Source: Sphingomonas sp. Leaf9 (GTDB lineage Bacteria; Pseudomonadota; Alphaproteobacteria; Sphingomonadales; Sphingomonadaceae). Taken from it: DNA of 64,000 nucleotides. Position 1 is the stretch's first letter. Each line of letters starts with the position of its first letter. Below are positions 34,905-43,029 of this stretch, in pieces. A program made the translations under genes and the position numbers. The stretch is taken from contig NZ_LMKC01000004.1 of assembly GCF_001421355.1 (NCBI RefSeq), forward strand, positions 496,598-560,597, read 5' to 3'. The notes below the pieces were generated by a model that did no database searches, was not told the DNA's origin, and saw only the letters and a program-made list of their open reading frames with translations.

Positions 34905-36383
34905 TCAGTCCTCCCCGCCGAGCATCAACCCCGCCGTCGCCTTGGCACTGCCCACGACCCCTGGAATCCCTGCGCCCGGATGCGTGCCCGCGCCGACCAC
35001 GTACAAATTCGGGATATCGTCATCGCGGTTGTGCGCGCGGAAGTACGCGCTCTGGGTCAGGATCGGCTCCAGCGAGAAGGCCGATCCATGATAGGCATTC
35101 AGGTCGTGGGTGAAGTTGCTCGGCATATAGCTGAACTTCGTCACGATCCGCTCGTGGATGTCGGGGATCAGGCGACGGCCCACTTCGTCGAGGATGCGCT
35201 TTTCGAGGATCGGGCCGATCTGGTCCCAGTCGACCGGGAACTTGCCGGTGTGCGGCACCGGGCACAGCGCATAGAAGGTCGAATGCCCCTCCGGCGCCAT
35301 CGACGGATCGGTGACGGTCGGATGGTGGAGATAGAGCGAGAAATCCTCGCTCAGCACGCCATGGTCGTAGATGTCGGCGAGCAGCCCCTTATAGCGCGGG
35401 CCGAACAGGATCATGTGGTGCGGGATGCCCGGCCACGTCCCCTTGATGCCGAAATGGACGACGAACAGCGAGGGCGAGAAGCGCTTCTTCTCCAGCTTCT
35501 GCGCCCGGCGCTGCCCGCTGCGCGATCCCGATAGCAGGTCGCGGTAGCTGTGGACGATGTCGGCGTTGGTCGCGACCATGTCCGCGCCGATCACCACGCC
35601 GCCCTTGGTCGTCACGCCCGTAGCGCGGTCGCCAAGCGTGTCGATGCTCTTGACCGCATCGCCGAGCATCAGCGTGCCGCCGAGCTTTTCGAACAGGCGC
35701 ACCATGCCGGCGACCAGCTTGTTGGTGCCGCCTTGCGCGAACCACACGCCACCGTCGCGCTCCAGCTTGTGGATCAGCGCATAGATGCTGCTGGTCTTCA
35801 TCGGATCGCCGCCGACCAGCAGGGTGTGGAACGACAGCGCCTGGCGCAGCTTGTCGTTCTTCACGAACGACGACACGATCGAATAGACCGATCGCCACGC
35901 CTGGTATTTGGCCAGCGCCGGTGCCGCCTTGATCATCGAGGCGAAGTCGAGGAACGGGACGTGCCCCAGCTTTACATAGCCTTCCTCATACACGCCCGCC
36001 GAATATTCGAGGAAGCGGGCATAGCCGGCAAGGTCGCCCGGATCGAGCTTGGCGATTTCCGAGCGCAGCAGCGTGTCGTCGTTGGTGTAGTCGAAATTGG
36101 TGCCGTCGGGCCAGTTCAGCCGGTAGAAGGGCGACACCGGTTCCAGCGTCACGTCCTCGCGCATGTCGCGACCGGTCAGGGCCCACAATTCCTGCAGCGC
36201 TTCGGGGGCGGTGATGACGGTCGGGCCGGCGTCGAAGACGAAGCCGTCGCGCTCCCAATAATAGGCGCGGCCGCCGGGCTTGTCGCGCCCCTCGACCAGC
36301 GTGGTCTGTACGCCTGCCGACTGCAGCCGGATGGCAAGCGCGAGGCCACCAAAGCCTGCGCCGATAACGACTGCCGTCTTCAC
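34905..36383 (-). CDS. crtI: Phytoene desaturase
   Basis: CrtI desaturates phytoene to lycopene. The 492-residue flavoprotein begins with the FAD-binding fold AVVIGAGFGGLALAIRLQ and ends with the family motif GAGTHPGAGIPGVVGSAKAT. RDKPGGRAYYWERDGFVFD and DAGPTVITAP are further CrtI marks. Start is the GTG at 36383, which overlaps the crtY stop (GTGA), so the two are translationally coupled. Upstream in-frame sequence belongs to crtY. The C-terminal hydrophobic region anchors it to the membrane. Confidence 0.96.
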   Translation of the reverse strand: MKTAVVIGAGFGGLALAIRLQSAGVQTTLVEGRDKPGGRAYYWERDGFVFDAGPTVITAPEALQELWALTGRDMREDVTLEPVSPFYRLNWPDGTNFDYTNDDTLLRSEIAKLDPGDLAGYARFLEYSAGVYEEGYVKLGHVPFLDFASMIKAAPALAKYQAWRSVYSIVSSFVKNDKLRQALSFHTLLVGGDPMKTSSIYALIHKLERDGGVWFAQGGTNKLVAGMVRLFEKLGGTLMLGDAVKSIDTLGDRATGVTTKGGVVIGADMVATNADIVHSYRDLLSGSRSGQRRAQKLEKKRFSPSLFVVHFGIKGTWPGIPHHMILFGPRYKGLLADIYDHGVLSEDFSLYLHHPTVTDPSMAPEGHSTFYALCPVPHTGKFPVDWDQIGPILEKRILDEVGRRLIPDIHERIVTKFSYMPSNFTHDLNAYHGSAFSLEPILTQSAYFRAHNRDDDIPNLYVVGAGTHPGAGIPGVVGSAKATAGLMLGGED

Positions 36384-37543
36384 CCCTGTCTCCCCATCAA
36401 AGCCTGTACCGCGCGCCCGATCGGCACCGGCGGCTTGCCGATCAACACCCGCGCCTGGTCGAACAAGCTCGACTGGGCTGCATAGAAGCGTCCGATCAGC
36501 CCCGCGTCCAGCTGGTAGAAGCGTTCGAGCACGCGGTAGCGTTCCGCCGGTTCCGCCGCACGGAACAACATTGTCGCGAGCATCCGGTAGAAGCCGCGCT
36601 TTTTCCACAGCGTGGCTGCGAAATCATGGGTCAGCGTGTGCAGCGCGCCGCCCGACCAGTCCGAACTGTCGGCGACCATCTGCGCCAGGCGCACCGCATC
36701 GGGCAGCGAATAGCCGGTTAGCGGATGGAACAGCCCGGCGCGCATCCCGCCCTTTGCGACGCGGTTGCCGCCCGAGCGCCAATATTCCTCGAAATCGCCA
36801 CCCATCGCGACCGGCAGCACGCCCGTCTCGCTGCGCCCGACGGTCGCCGCGTCCCAACCCTTGGCCGACGCATAGGCGGCGATGCGCGCGGCCAAGGCCT
36901 GCGTGTCGAGGTCGGGCGTGTCGCTGTAATAGGTATCCTCGACGAACAGCGTCGAGGCGTCGAACGGCAACGTGTAGAGAAAGCGGTAGCCGTCGATCTG
37001 TTCGACCGATCCGTCCATCACGATCGGGCGCTCGACGCCGTGGGGATAGGCGGTGTTGAGCTCCATCCCCATGAATTTCTGCCAGCCGAGATCGAGCAGC
37101 GACAGGTCGCCGGGGCCGCGACAGTCGATCACCCCCTGCGCCTCCACCCGGTCGCCATCGGCAAGCACGACGGCGGTCGGGCTGGCACCCAGCACCCGCA
37201 CCGACGTCATCAGCGCCTCTGCGGGTAACGTGTCGCGCAGTACCGTGTCGAGCCGTTCGGACGTGATCGAATAATAGGTGGTGTCGAGCGTGCGGGCATG
37301 CGCCGGAAAGGCGATGTCGTAGCCGCGCCAGCCATGGGCGACGAGCGGTGCGACCAGCGCGCGCTGGTCGGTCGCGACGTCGCTGCCGAAGAACGACCAG
37401 ACATGGTTGCCGCCGAAGTGCGCCGCCCCTTCGATCAGGCGGATTCGCGCGTCGGGCCGCCGCTTCGCCGCCGCCAGCGCGACCAGCGCGCCGGACAATC
37501 CCCCGCCGACGATGGCGAGGTCGCATTGATGAATGGTTGGCAT
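36380..37543 (-). CDS. crtY: Lycopene beta-cyclase
   Basis: The 387-residue protein has a Rossmann FAD site (LAIVGGGLSGALVALAAA), the NHVWSFF motif, the substrate-site segment FMGMELNTAYPHG with the conserved glutamate, and LFVEDTYYSD. It cyclises both ends of lycopene to beta-carotene. ATG 37543 is the natural start (MPTIHQCDLAI). It leads the minus-strand carotenoid unit and faces the hydroxylase candidate across a 329-base gap that holds a palindromic repeat. Confidence 0.95.
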   Translation of the reverse strand: MPTIHQCDLAIVGGGLSGALVALAAAKRRPDARIRLIEGAAHFGGNHVWSFFGSDVATDQRALVAPLVAHGWRGYDIAFPAHARTLDTTYYSITSERLDTVLRDTLPAEALMTSVRVLGASPTAVVLADGDRVEAQGVIDCRGPGDLSLLDLGWQKFMGMELNTAYPHGVERPIVMDGSVEQIDGYRFLYTLPFDASTLFVEDTYYSDTPDLDTQALAARIAAYASAKGWDAATVGRSETGVLPVAMGGDFEEYWRSGGNRVAKGGMRAGLFHPLTGYSLPDAVRLAQMVADSSDWSGGALHTLTHDFAATLWKKRGFYRMLATMLFRAAEPAERYRVLERFYQLDAGLIGRFYAAQSSLFDQARVLIGKPPVPIGRAVQALMGRQG

Positions 37544-37680
37544 CGCCCTGCCCTAGGGGAGCGAAGTCCCGGTAGCAACGTCACAAATCCGCCTTGCCCG
37601 ATGGGGCGGGGAGGGTTGGAGCGTATCCATGTGAAGAAGCTTTGGCGTGGCAGCCGCTGGCGGCTGCCAGATTTCGTGTT

Positions 37681-37769
37681 CGTCACCCCGGGCTTGACCC
37701 GGGGTCCCGCTTTTTCTTCTTCAACCCGCCAAGTGAGAAGCGGGACCCCGGATCAAGTCCGGGGTGACG
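37681..37769. repeat. Inverted pair of GTCACCCCGG palindromes in the crtY / hydroxylase gap
   Basis: Copies at 37681-37711 and 37739-37769 match the unit at 33098-33181 (30 of 31 bases between the right-hand copies). The gap 37544-37872 has no gene; apart from this pair and the divergent promoters it must contain for crtY and the hydroxylase gene, I see nothing else in it. The pair could insulate the two divergent transcripts. Confidence 0.85.
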
Positions 37770-37872
37770 ATGGACATTGTAACGTAGGTCGCTCCCATCA
37801 ACGGGGCGGCTCCTGACCAGCGGAACGGAGCTTGGGGTGTCCTCCCCGGCCACAATCCGCTACAGGGCGGGC

Positions 37873-38676
37873 ATGTCGATCCCGCTGGCTATCCTGTTGT
37901 CCGCCGTGGCGATGACGCTGATCGTGGGCGTGCGCTATCTGCTCGCCTCCGCCGGCTTCGCCTTTGCGACGCGCGTGCGGCATCCCGGGCTCTATCGCGG
38001 GCTCGATCCGCAGATCGCCAAGGAAATCCGCTGGTCGCTGCTGTCCGCTGCCATCTATGGCATCCCCGCCGGCATCGTTGCCTGGGGCTGGCAGCATCGC
38101 GGCTGGACGCAGATTTACGCGGATGTCCACGCCCGGCCTCTATGGTATCTGCCGCTGTCGGTGCTGCTGTATCTCTTTGCGCACGACGCCTGGTTCTATT
38201 GGACGCACCGCTGGATGCATCGGCCGAAATGGTTTCGCATCGCCCATGCCGTCCACCATGCCAGCCGTCCGCCGACCGCGTGGGCGGCGATGGCGTTCCA
38301 CCCGATCGAGGCGCTGACCGGTGCTGTGGTAATTCCGCTACTGGTATTCGTCATTCCAATTCACATCGGCGCACTGGCATTGGTGCTGACGATCATGACG
38401 GTTATGGGCGTCACGAACCATATGGGCTGGGAAATGTTCCCGAGATTTATGTGGGCGGGGCGGTTGGGCGGCTGGTTGATTACCGCCAGCCATCATCAGA
38501 GGCATCATGAACGCTATGGCTGCAATTTCGGACTCTATTTCCGCTTCTGGGACCGGCTGTGCGGCACCGACGGCGGCCTTGGCGACTTCGAGAAAGAGCG
38601 CGCGCGTGCGGCGCGCCGCACTGGCGGTGCTGGCGCTGGCGACGCTGCCGGGCGCCATGCCGACCGGCACGCTTGA
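37873..38676 (+). CDS. Sterol desaturase/fatty-acid hydroxylase family protein, candidate carotenoid 2,2'-beta-ionone ring hydroxylase
   Basis: The 267-residue membrane protein carries the three histidine clusters of the di-iron hydroxylase superfamily: HDAWFYWTHRWMH, HAVHHASRPP and SHHQRHHE, between four hydrophobic helices. At this length it is not CrtZ (about 160-175 residues). Its place beside crtY/crtI/crtB suggests the ring hydroxylase CrtG of the nostoxanthin pathway, which is an inference from context and family. The 3' end overlaps the next gene by 71 bases. Start is ATG 37873 (MSIPLAILLSA). Confidence 0.75.
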   Translation: MSIPLAILLSAVAMTLIVGVRYLLASAGFAFATRVRHPGLYRGLDPQIAKEIRWSLLSAAIYGIPAGIVAWGWQHRGWTQIYADVHARPLWYLPLSVLLYLFAHDAWFYWTHRWMHRPKWFRIAHAVHHASRPPTAWAAMAFHPIEALTGAVVIPLLVFVIPIHIGALALVLTIMTVMGVTNHMGWEMFPRFMWAGRLGGWLITASHHQRHHERYGCNFGLYFRFWDRLCGTDGGLGDFEKERARAARRTGGAGAGDAAGRHADRHA

Positions 38677-39031
38677 CGTCCGGATCAGCGAACTGCGTTC
38701 GACCAAGGGCGTGATCCGCCTCTGCCTGACCGCCGATCCCAAGAATTTCCCCGGCTGCACCAACGATCGCAACGCCGTCACCCGCACCTTTCCGGCGCAG
38801 GCCGGTGGGGTGCGCATCGCCGGCCTTGGCCGCGGCGATTATGCCGTGTCGGTGATCCATGACGAGAATAACAACGCGAAGCTCGACACGTTCGCCGGTA
38901 TCCCCCGCGAAGGCTTCGGTTTTTCGCGCAACCCGGTGATCCGCTTCGGCCCGCCGAAGTTCAGCGCGGCGGAATTCCCGCTGGCGGGTGATGTAACCAT
39001 GCAACAGGTACGAATTCGCTATTTGCTCTAG
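38606..39031 (+). CDS. DUF2141 secreted protein
   Basis: This 141-residue protein has a signal peptide (RRAALAVLALATLPGAMP) and the DUF2141 core: LDVRISELRSTKGVIRLCL, GDYAVSVIHDENNNAKLD and GIPREGFGFSRNP. The family is a small beta-sandwich of unknown function, frequently found near carotenoid genes in sphingomonads. Start is GTG 38606 inside the end of the hydroxylase gene, preceded by AAGAG; a longer frame would lack the signal peptide. Translation is therefore coupled to the upstream gene. Confidence 0.85.
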   Translation: MRRAALAVLALATLPGAMPTGTLDVRISELRSTKGVIRLCLTADPKNFPGCTNDRNAVTRTFPAQAGGVRIAGLGRGDYAVSVIHDENNNAKLDTFAGIPREGFGFSRNPVIRFGPPKFSAAEFPLAGDVTMQQVRIRYLL

Positions 39032-39099
39032 TATAAACTGCGGACCAAAGTGGGCGGGATAGCGTTACGCGGCTGTAATATTTTCTCGGAGCCACGCCC

Positions 39100-39969
39100 T
39101 TGCGCGCCATTCTCGCCGCCGTCCTGACCGCTGCCGCCTTTGCCACGCCTGCCCTTGCGCAGGACGTGGCCGGGCCGACGGTGCCCGCATCCGCCGTTCC
39201 CAATGACGATACCGGCGGCGATTTCTACGTCCTCGGCCTGGGTGCCGCGGTGCTGCCCGATTATGAAGGGTCGAACGACTACAGCTTCTCGCCGGTCCCG
39301 GCCGCGACCGGCCGCGTGTCGGGCTTCAACTTCCTGGTGGCGGGCAACCGCGCCAGCGTCGACCTGATCCGCGATGGCGTGGGGCCGACCTGGGATTTCC
39401 AGGCGGGGCCGATTGCGGTCGTGAACCTCAACCGCAATACGACGAAGGGCATCGACGATGCCCAGGTTCGCGCACTGGGCAAGGTTGGCACCGCGATCGA
39501 GCTGGGCGGCTATGTCGGCATCGGCAAGACCGGGGTCATCACCTCGCAGTTCGACCGGCTGTCCGCCTCGCTCAGCTATCGCAAGGACGTGGCCGGCGGC
39601 CATGGCTCGACCGTCCTCGCCCCCACCATCACCTATGTCACGCCGCTCAGCCTGAAGGCGATCGCGGGCGTGTTCGTGTCGGGCGAGCGGGTCGGCGAAG
39701 GCTATGCCGACAATTATTTCTCGATCACGCAGGCGCAGTCACTGGCCAGCGGCCTGCCGATCTACAACGCGCGTGGCGGGTGGAAGAACTGGACCGTCGG
39801 CGCGATCGGTGGCCATTCGATCAGCGGCGACCTGCGCTCGGGCTGGCAGCTGTTCGGCACCGTCGTCTATCGCAAGCTGCTGAACGATTTCGCCGACAGC
39901 CCGATCGTCGCGCGCAACGGATCGAGCAACCAGTGGCTGGGCGCAGTCGGGGTCGCCTACAGCTTCTAA
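39100..39969 (+). CDS. MipA/OmpV family outer-membrane protein
   Basis: The 289-residue protein begins with a signal peptide (ILAAVLTAAAFATPALA, cut before QDVAG) and continues as a beta-barrel: YVLGLGAAVLPDYEGSNDY is the MipA/OmpV opening motif and the chain ends with the aromatic GAVGVAYSF. MipA family members bind murein enzymes or act as porin-like barrels. Start is a TTG at 39100 after GGAG. It follows the DUF2141 gene by 68 bases. Confidence 0.87.
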   Translation: MRAILAAVLTAAAFATPALAQDVAGPTVPASAVPNDDTGGDFYVLGLGAAVLPDYEGSNDYSFSPVPAATGRVSGFNFLVAGNRASVDLIRDGVGPTWDFQAGPIAVVNLNRNTTKGIDDAQVRALGKVGTAIELGGYVGIGKTGVITSQFDRLSASLSYRKDVAGGHGSTVLAPTITYVTPLSLKAIAGVFVSGERVGEGYADNYFSITQAQSLASGLPIYNARGGWKNWTVGAIGGHSISGDLRSGWQLFGTVVYRKLLNDFADSPIVARNGSSNQWLGAVGVAYSF

Positions 39970-40001
39970 GGTCGACCGCTTGTCGGTGACCTGATTGTTG
40001 T

Positions 40002-40030
40002 CGTCACCCCGGCTCAAGGGCGGGGTGACG
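40002..40030. repeat. Single GTCACCCCGG-type palindrome
   Basis: CGTCACCCC and GGGGTGACG pair around GGCTCAAGGGC. It belongs to the same family as 33098-33181 and lies between the convergent MipA and PPK2 genes, where it can act as a terminator for both. Confidence 0.75.
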
Positions 40031-40054
40031 GTGTTCTATGCGCGGGGCCGTGCG

Positions 40055-40813
40055 TCAGCGCGCCAGCCGCCCGTCGGTGATCGCGCTTTCTTCGAACGCG
40101 AACAGGACCTTTGGGTCGGGCAGGTCCTGTTCGTGCGCGACCGCATCGGGTGCGATCCGCGTTACGACATGGGCGAGCGCGGCGATCCGGGCCGCCTTCT
40201 TGCTGTCGGCGCGGATGCAGTGCCATGGCGACAATGCGGTATGGGTGCGGGACAGCATCCGGTCGCGCGCCGCCGAATAATCGTCCCAGCGGTCCTGCGC
40301 CACGGCGTCGAGGTCCGACACCTTCAGCTGCTTGAGCGGATCGGTCCGCCGCGCGTCCAGCCGCTCTTTCTGCTCCTCGCGCGAAATGTCGAGCCACAGC
40401 TTGACCAGGCGGATGCCGCTTTCGATCAGCATCCGTTCGAAATCGGGTGCGTCGCGCAGGAACGATTCCTGCTCGTTCGCGGTCGAAAATCCCATGACCG
40501 TCTCAACGCCGGCGCGGTTGTACCACGACCGGTTGAGGATCACGAGTTCGCCCGCCGACGGCAGGTGCGCGACATAGCGCTGGAAATACCATTGCGAGCG
40601 TTCGCGATCGGATGGTTTGGGCAGCGCCACGACGCGGGTCGACCGGGTGGAGAGATGTGCGACCATCCGCTTGATCGTGCCATCCTTGCCCGCGCCATCG
40701 CGCCCTTCGAGCAGGATCACCACCCGCTCGCCACTTTCCGCTGCGGCAACCTGGGTCTGGACCAGCGCCAGCTGCAACGCCTGCAGCCGCGATTGATAGG
40801 TGTCTTTCTTCAT
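40055..40813 (-). CDS. ppk2: Polyphosphate kinase 2 family protein
   Basis: The 252-residue protein has a P-loop kinase fold with Walker A EGRDGAGKDG (residues 36-45), lid segment HLSTRSTRVVALPKPSD, Walker B-like VILNRSWYNRAGVE and YFQRYVAHLPSAGE. These are PPK2 (class I) signatures; such enzymes use polyphosphate to phosphorylate nucleoside diphosphates. Start is ATG 40813 (MKKDTYQSRL); the open frame continues upstream into the tRNA gene and must be wrong there. It is convergent with MipA and lies 91 bases downstream of tRNA-Leu. Confidence 0.93.
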   Translation of the reverse strand: MKKDTYQSRLQALQLALVQTQVAAAESGERVVILLEGRDGAGKDGTIKRMVAHLSTRSTRVVALPKPSDRERSQWYFQRYVAHLPSAGELVILNRSWYNRAGVETVMGFSTANEQESFLRDAPDFERMLIESGIRLVKLWLDISREEQKERLDARRTDPLKQLKVSDLDAVAQDRWDDYSAARDRMLSRTHTALSPWHCIRADSKKAARIAALAHVVTRIAPDAVAHEQDLPDPKVLFAFEESAITDGRLAR

Positions 40814-40904
40814 CGCTGAAGCATGGCACGCACGCCACCCGCCGGGAAGCGGTTTGAAGGGCGGATCGTGGTGCTGGTCCCGGCGACGAAGCGCGCCGGG
40901 AAAA

Positions 40905-40991
40905 TGGTGCCCAGAAGAGGACTCGAACCTCCACGACCTTGCGATCGCCAGCACCTGAAGCTGGTGCGTCTACCAATTCCGCCATCTGGGC
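40905..40991 (-). tRNA. tRNA-Leu (anticodon CAG)
   Basis: On the minus strand the acceptor arms GCCCAGA and TCTGGGC pair fully, followed by A and an encoded CCA. The D arm contains GGAATTGGTAGACGC, the anticodon loop is CTTCAGG (CAG), a long class II variable arm (CGATCGCAAGGTCGTG) follows, and the T arm is GAGGTTCGAGTCCTC. Length is 87 bases with CCA. All class II leucine features are present. Confidence 0.96.
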
Positions 40992-41127
40992 ACGGGGTAG
41001 GAGGGCGCCTCTACGGGGCGTCGCCTGGGGTGTCAACAACTTGTTTCTAGATTTTTACGTTGTCCTTGCCGTTTTGCTGCAGGAGCGGCATGGGGCCTGA
41101 GGATAGAGACAGGCAAAGGCGGACTCG

Positions 41128-42081
41128 ATGAAGAACCAGTTGGTGACGCTGTTCGGCGGCGGCGGCTTTGTCGGCCGCTATGTCGTGCAGGAATTGTTGA
41201 AGGCGGGCGCGCGCGTCCGTATTGCGCAGCGCGATCCGCGCCAGGCGCTGCATCTGCGGACGCAAGGGGGGCTGGGGCAGACGCAGTTCGTCGCCGCCGA
41301 CCTGTCGCGCCCGGAAACGGTCGCACGTGCGGTCGCCGGGTCGGATGCGGTGGTGAACCTGGTCGGTATCCTCGAAGGGGATTTCGACAAGGTGCACGTT
41401 GCGGGTGCCCGCACCGTCGCCGAGGCTGCCGCCGCAGCGGGCGCAAAGGCATTCGTGCAGATTTCGGCGATCGGTGCCGATGCCGCGTCGCCCTCCGCCT
41501 ATGGCCGGTCGAAGGCCGCGGGCGAGCAGGCGGTGCTGGCGGCGTTTCCGAGCGCGACCATCCTGCGCCCGTCGATCGTGTTCGGGCGCGAGGACGGCTT
41601 CGTCAATCGCTTCGCCGGCATGATCTCCGGCGCGCCGGCGCTGATCGGGCGTCCGTTGGTGCCGGTGATGGCGGCGGCGACGAAGTTCCAGCCGGTCTAT
41701 GTCGTCGATCTGGCGCAGGTCGTCGTCAAGGCGCTGGCCGAGCCGGAGCGTTTCGGCGGGCAGACCTTTGCGATCGGCGGTCCCGACGTGATCTCGATGG
41801 GCGAGCTCAACCGCTGGATCGCCGGGGCGATCGGCCGGGACGTGCGCTTTCTCGAAATTCCCAATGACCTGGGCGGGGCGATCGCGGCGATGCCGTTCAC
41901 CCCGATCAGCAAGGACCAGTGGGCGATGCTGTCGCGCGACAATGTGGTCGGCGGCGACCTGCCCGGCATCGAGGCGTTCGGCGTGCGGCCGGTGCCGCTG
42001 GCGACGGTCGCCCCCGACTGGCTGGTCGTGTATCGCAAGAACGGGCGCTTCGGGCGTCGCACCGTGTTGAAGGGCGCCTGA
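41128..42081 (+). CDS. NDUFA9-like NAD(P)-binding atypical SDR
   Basis: The 317-residue protein begins TLFGGGGFVGRYVVQELLKAG, a Rossmann dinucleotide site, with DAVVNLVGILEGDFDKVH and the YGRSKAAGEQAV catalytic-like YxxxK. It matches the complex-I NDUFA9-like group of atypical short-chain dehydrogenases. In alphaproteobacteria some members associate with respiratory complex I, others act on quinones or polyprenyl substrates. It overlaps uppP by one base (TGATG). Confidence 0.88.
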   Translation: MKNQLVTLFGGGGFVGRYVVQELLKAGARVRIAQRDPRQALHLRTQGGLGQTQFVAADLSRPETVARAVAGSDAVVNLVGILEGDFDKVHVAGARTVAEAAAAAGAKAFVQISAIGADAASPSAYGRSKAAGEQAVLAAFPSATILRPSIVFGREDGFVNRFAGMISGAPALIGRPLVPVMAAATKFQPVYVVDLAQVVVKALAEPERFGGQTFAIGGPDVISMGELNRWIAGAIGRDVRFLEIPNDLGGAIAAMPFTPISKDQWAMLSRDNVVGGDLPGIEAFGVRPVPLATVAPDWLVVYRKNGRFGRRTVLKGA

Positions 42082-42878
42082 TGGATTGGATTACCTATGT
42101 CATCCTCGGTATTATCGAGGGGCTGACCGAATTCCTGCCGGTGTCGTCCACCGGCCACCTGATCCTGGCCGGCGAGATGTTCGGCTATACCGACGACAGT
42201 TCGGTCGTGTTCAAGATCGCGATCCAGCTGGGCGCGATCCTGGCGGTGCTGGTCGCCTATCGCGAGCGGTTCACCGGCGTCGCGCTGGGCCTGACCCGCG
42301 GTGACCGGCAGGCGATCGCGTTTACCCGCAACATCCTGATCGGGTTCCTGCCCGCGCTGGTGGCGGGCGCGCTGTTCTACGACGGCATTCGCGCGGTGAT
42401 GCAGCGGCCGGCGATCGTCGCCACCGCGCTGGTGGTCGGTGGCATCCTGATCCTGCTGATCGAACGGATGGTGAAGCAGGCGCGCATCCGCTCGGTCGAG
42501 GAGATGAGCGTCGGCAAGGCCGCGTCGGTCGGCGCGATGCAGTGCCTGGCGATGCTGCCGGGCGTTAGCCGGTCGGGCGCGACCATCATGGGCGCGTTGC
42601 TGATGGGGGTCGAGCGGCGGACGGCGGCGGAGTTCAGCTTCTTCCTCGCGGTGCCGACGATGATCGCGGCGACAGTCTATTCGCTGTATAAGGATCGGGC
42701 GCTGCTGACGCTGGACGACCTGCACGGGATCGCGATCGGCTTCGTCGCGGCATTCGTCGTCGCGCTGCTGGTGGTCAAGGCGTTCGTGAAGGTCGTCAGC
42801 CGCTTCGGCTTCGCGCCGTTCGCATGGTATCGCATCGTCGTGGGTTCGGCGGCGCTGGTGTGGCTGGCGCTGCGATAG
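42081..42878 (+). CDS. uppP: Undecaprenyl-diphosphate phosphatase
   Basis: UppP recycles undecaprenyl pyrophosphate to the monophosphate carrier for peptidoglycan and other glycans. The 265-residue membrane protein carries GLTEFLPVSSTGHLIL (glutamate-rich motif) and PGVSRSGATIMG (arginine motif), which form the active site, within about eight helices. It is translationally coupled to the NDUFA9-like gene upstream and followed by two hairpins. The carrier it regenerates is also what the GT2/GT-C module would use (inference). Confidence 0.96.
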   Translation: MDWITYVILGIIEGLTEFLPVSSTGHLILAGEMFGYTDDSSVVFKIAIQLGAILAVLVAYRERFTGVALGLTRGDRQAIAFTRNILIGFLPALVAGALFYDGIRAVMQRPAIVATALVVGGILILLIERMVKQARIRSVEEMSVGKAASVGAMQCLAMLPGVSRSGATIMGALLMGVERRTAAEFSFFLAVPTMIAATVYSLYKDRALLTLDDLHGIAIGFVAAFVVALLVVKAFVKVVSRFGFAPFAWYRIVVGSAALVWLALR

Positions 42879-42898
42879 GGCCGATATGGCCATAAACT

Positions 42899-42926
42899 GG
42901 TGCTGGCGTAGTTTTCTGCCAGCACC
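42899..42926 (+). terminator. First hairpin downstream of uppP
   Basis: GGTGCTGGC (42899-42907) and GCCAGCACC (42918-42926) pair perfectly around GTAGTTTTCT. No T-run follows. It may be part of a tandem terminator with the hairpin at 42946. Confidence 0.6.
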
Positions 42927-42945
42927 GGCATTGCTAGCGATTATA

Positions 42946-42978
42946 GATAGGTCAGCATCGATAACCTATCGGTTTTTT
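42946..42978 (+). terminator. Intrinsic terminator with T6 run upstream of gltD
   Basis: GATAGGT (42946-42952) and ACCTATC (42964-42970) form a 7-base stem followed by GG and six T residues. This is the only hairpin in the uppP-gltD gap with a classic T-run. It can end uppP transcripts; if a promoter lies upstream of it, it could instead attenuate gltD. Confidence 0.7.
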
Positions 42979-43029
42979 GTTGCGTGACTTGCCGCCGAAA
43001 ATATGCTTTCCGGGTGTCCGGAGGGCATC

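Noticed and set aside
37873..38676. Calling the carotenoid-cluster hydroxylase CrtZ
   Set aside because: It is about 100 residues too long and has the sterol-desaturase histidine pattern, so CrtG-like is more likely.
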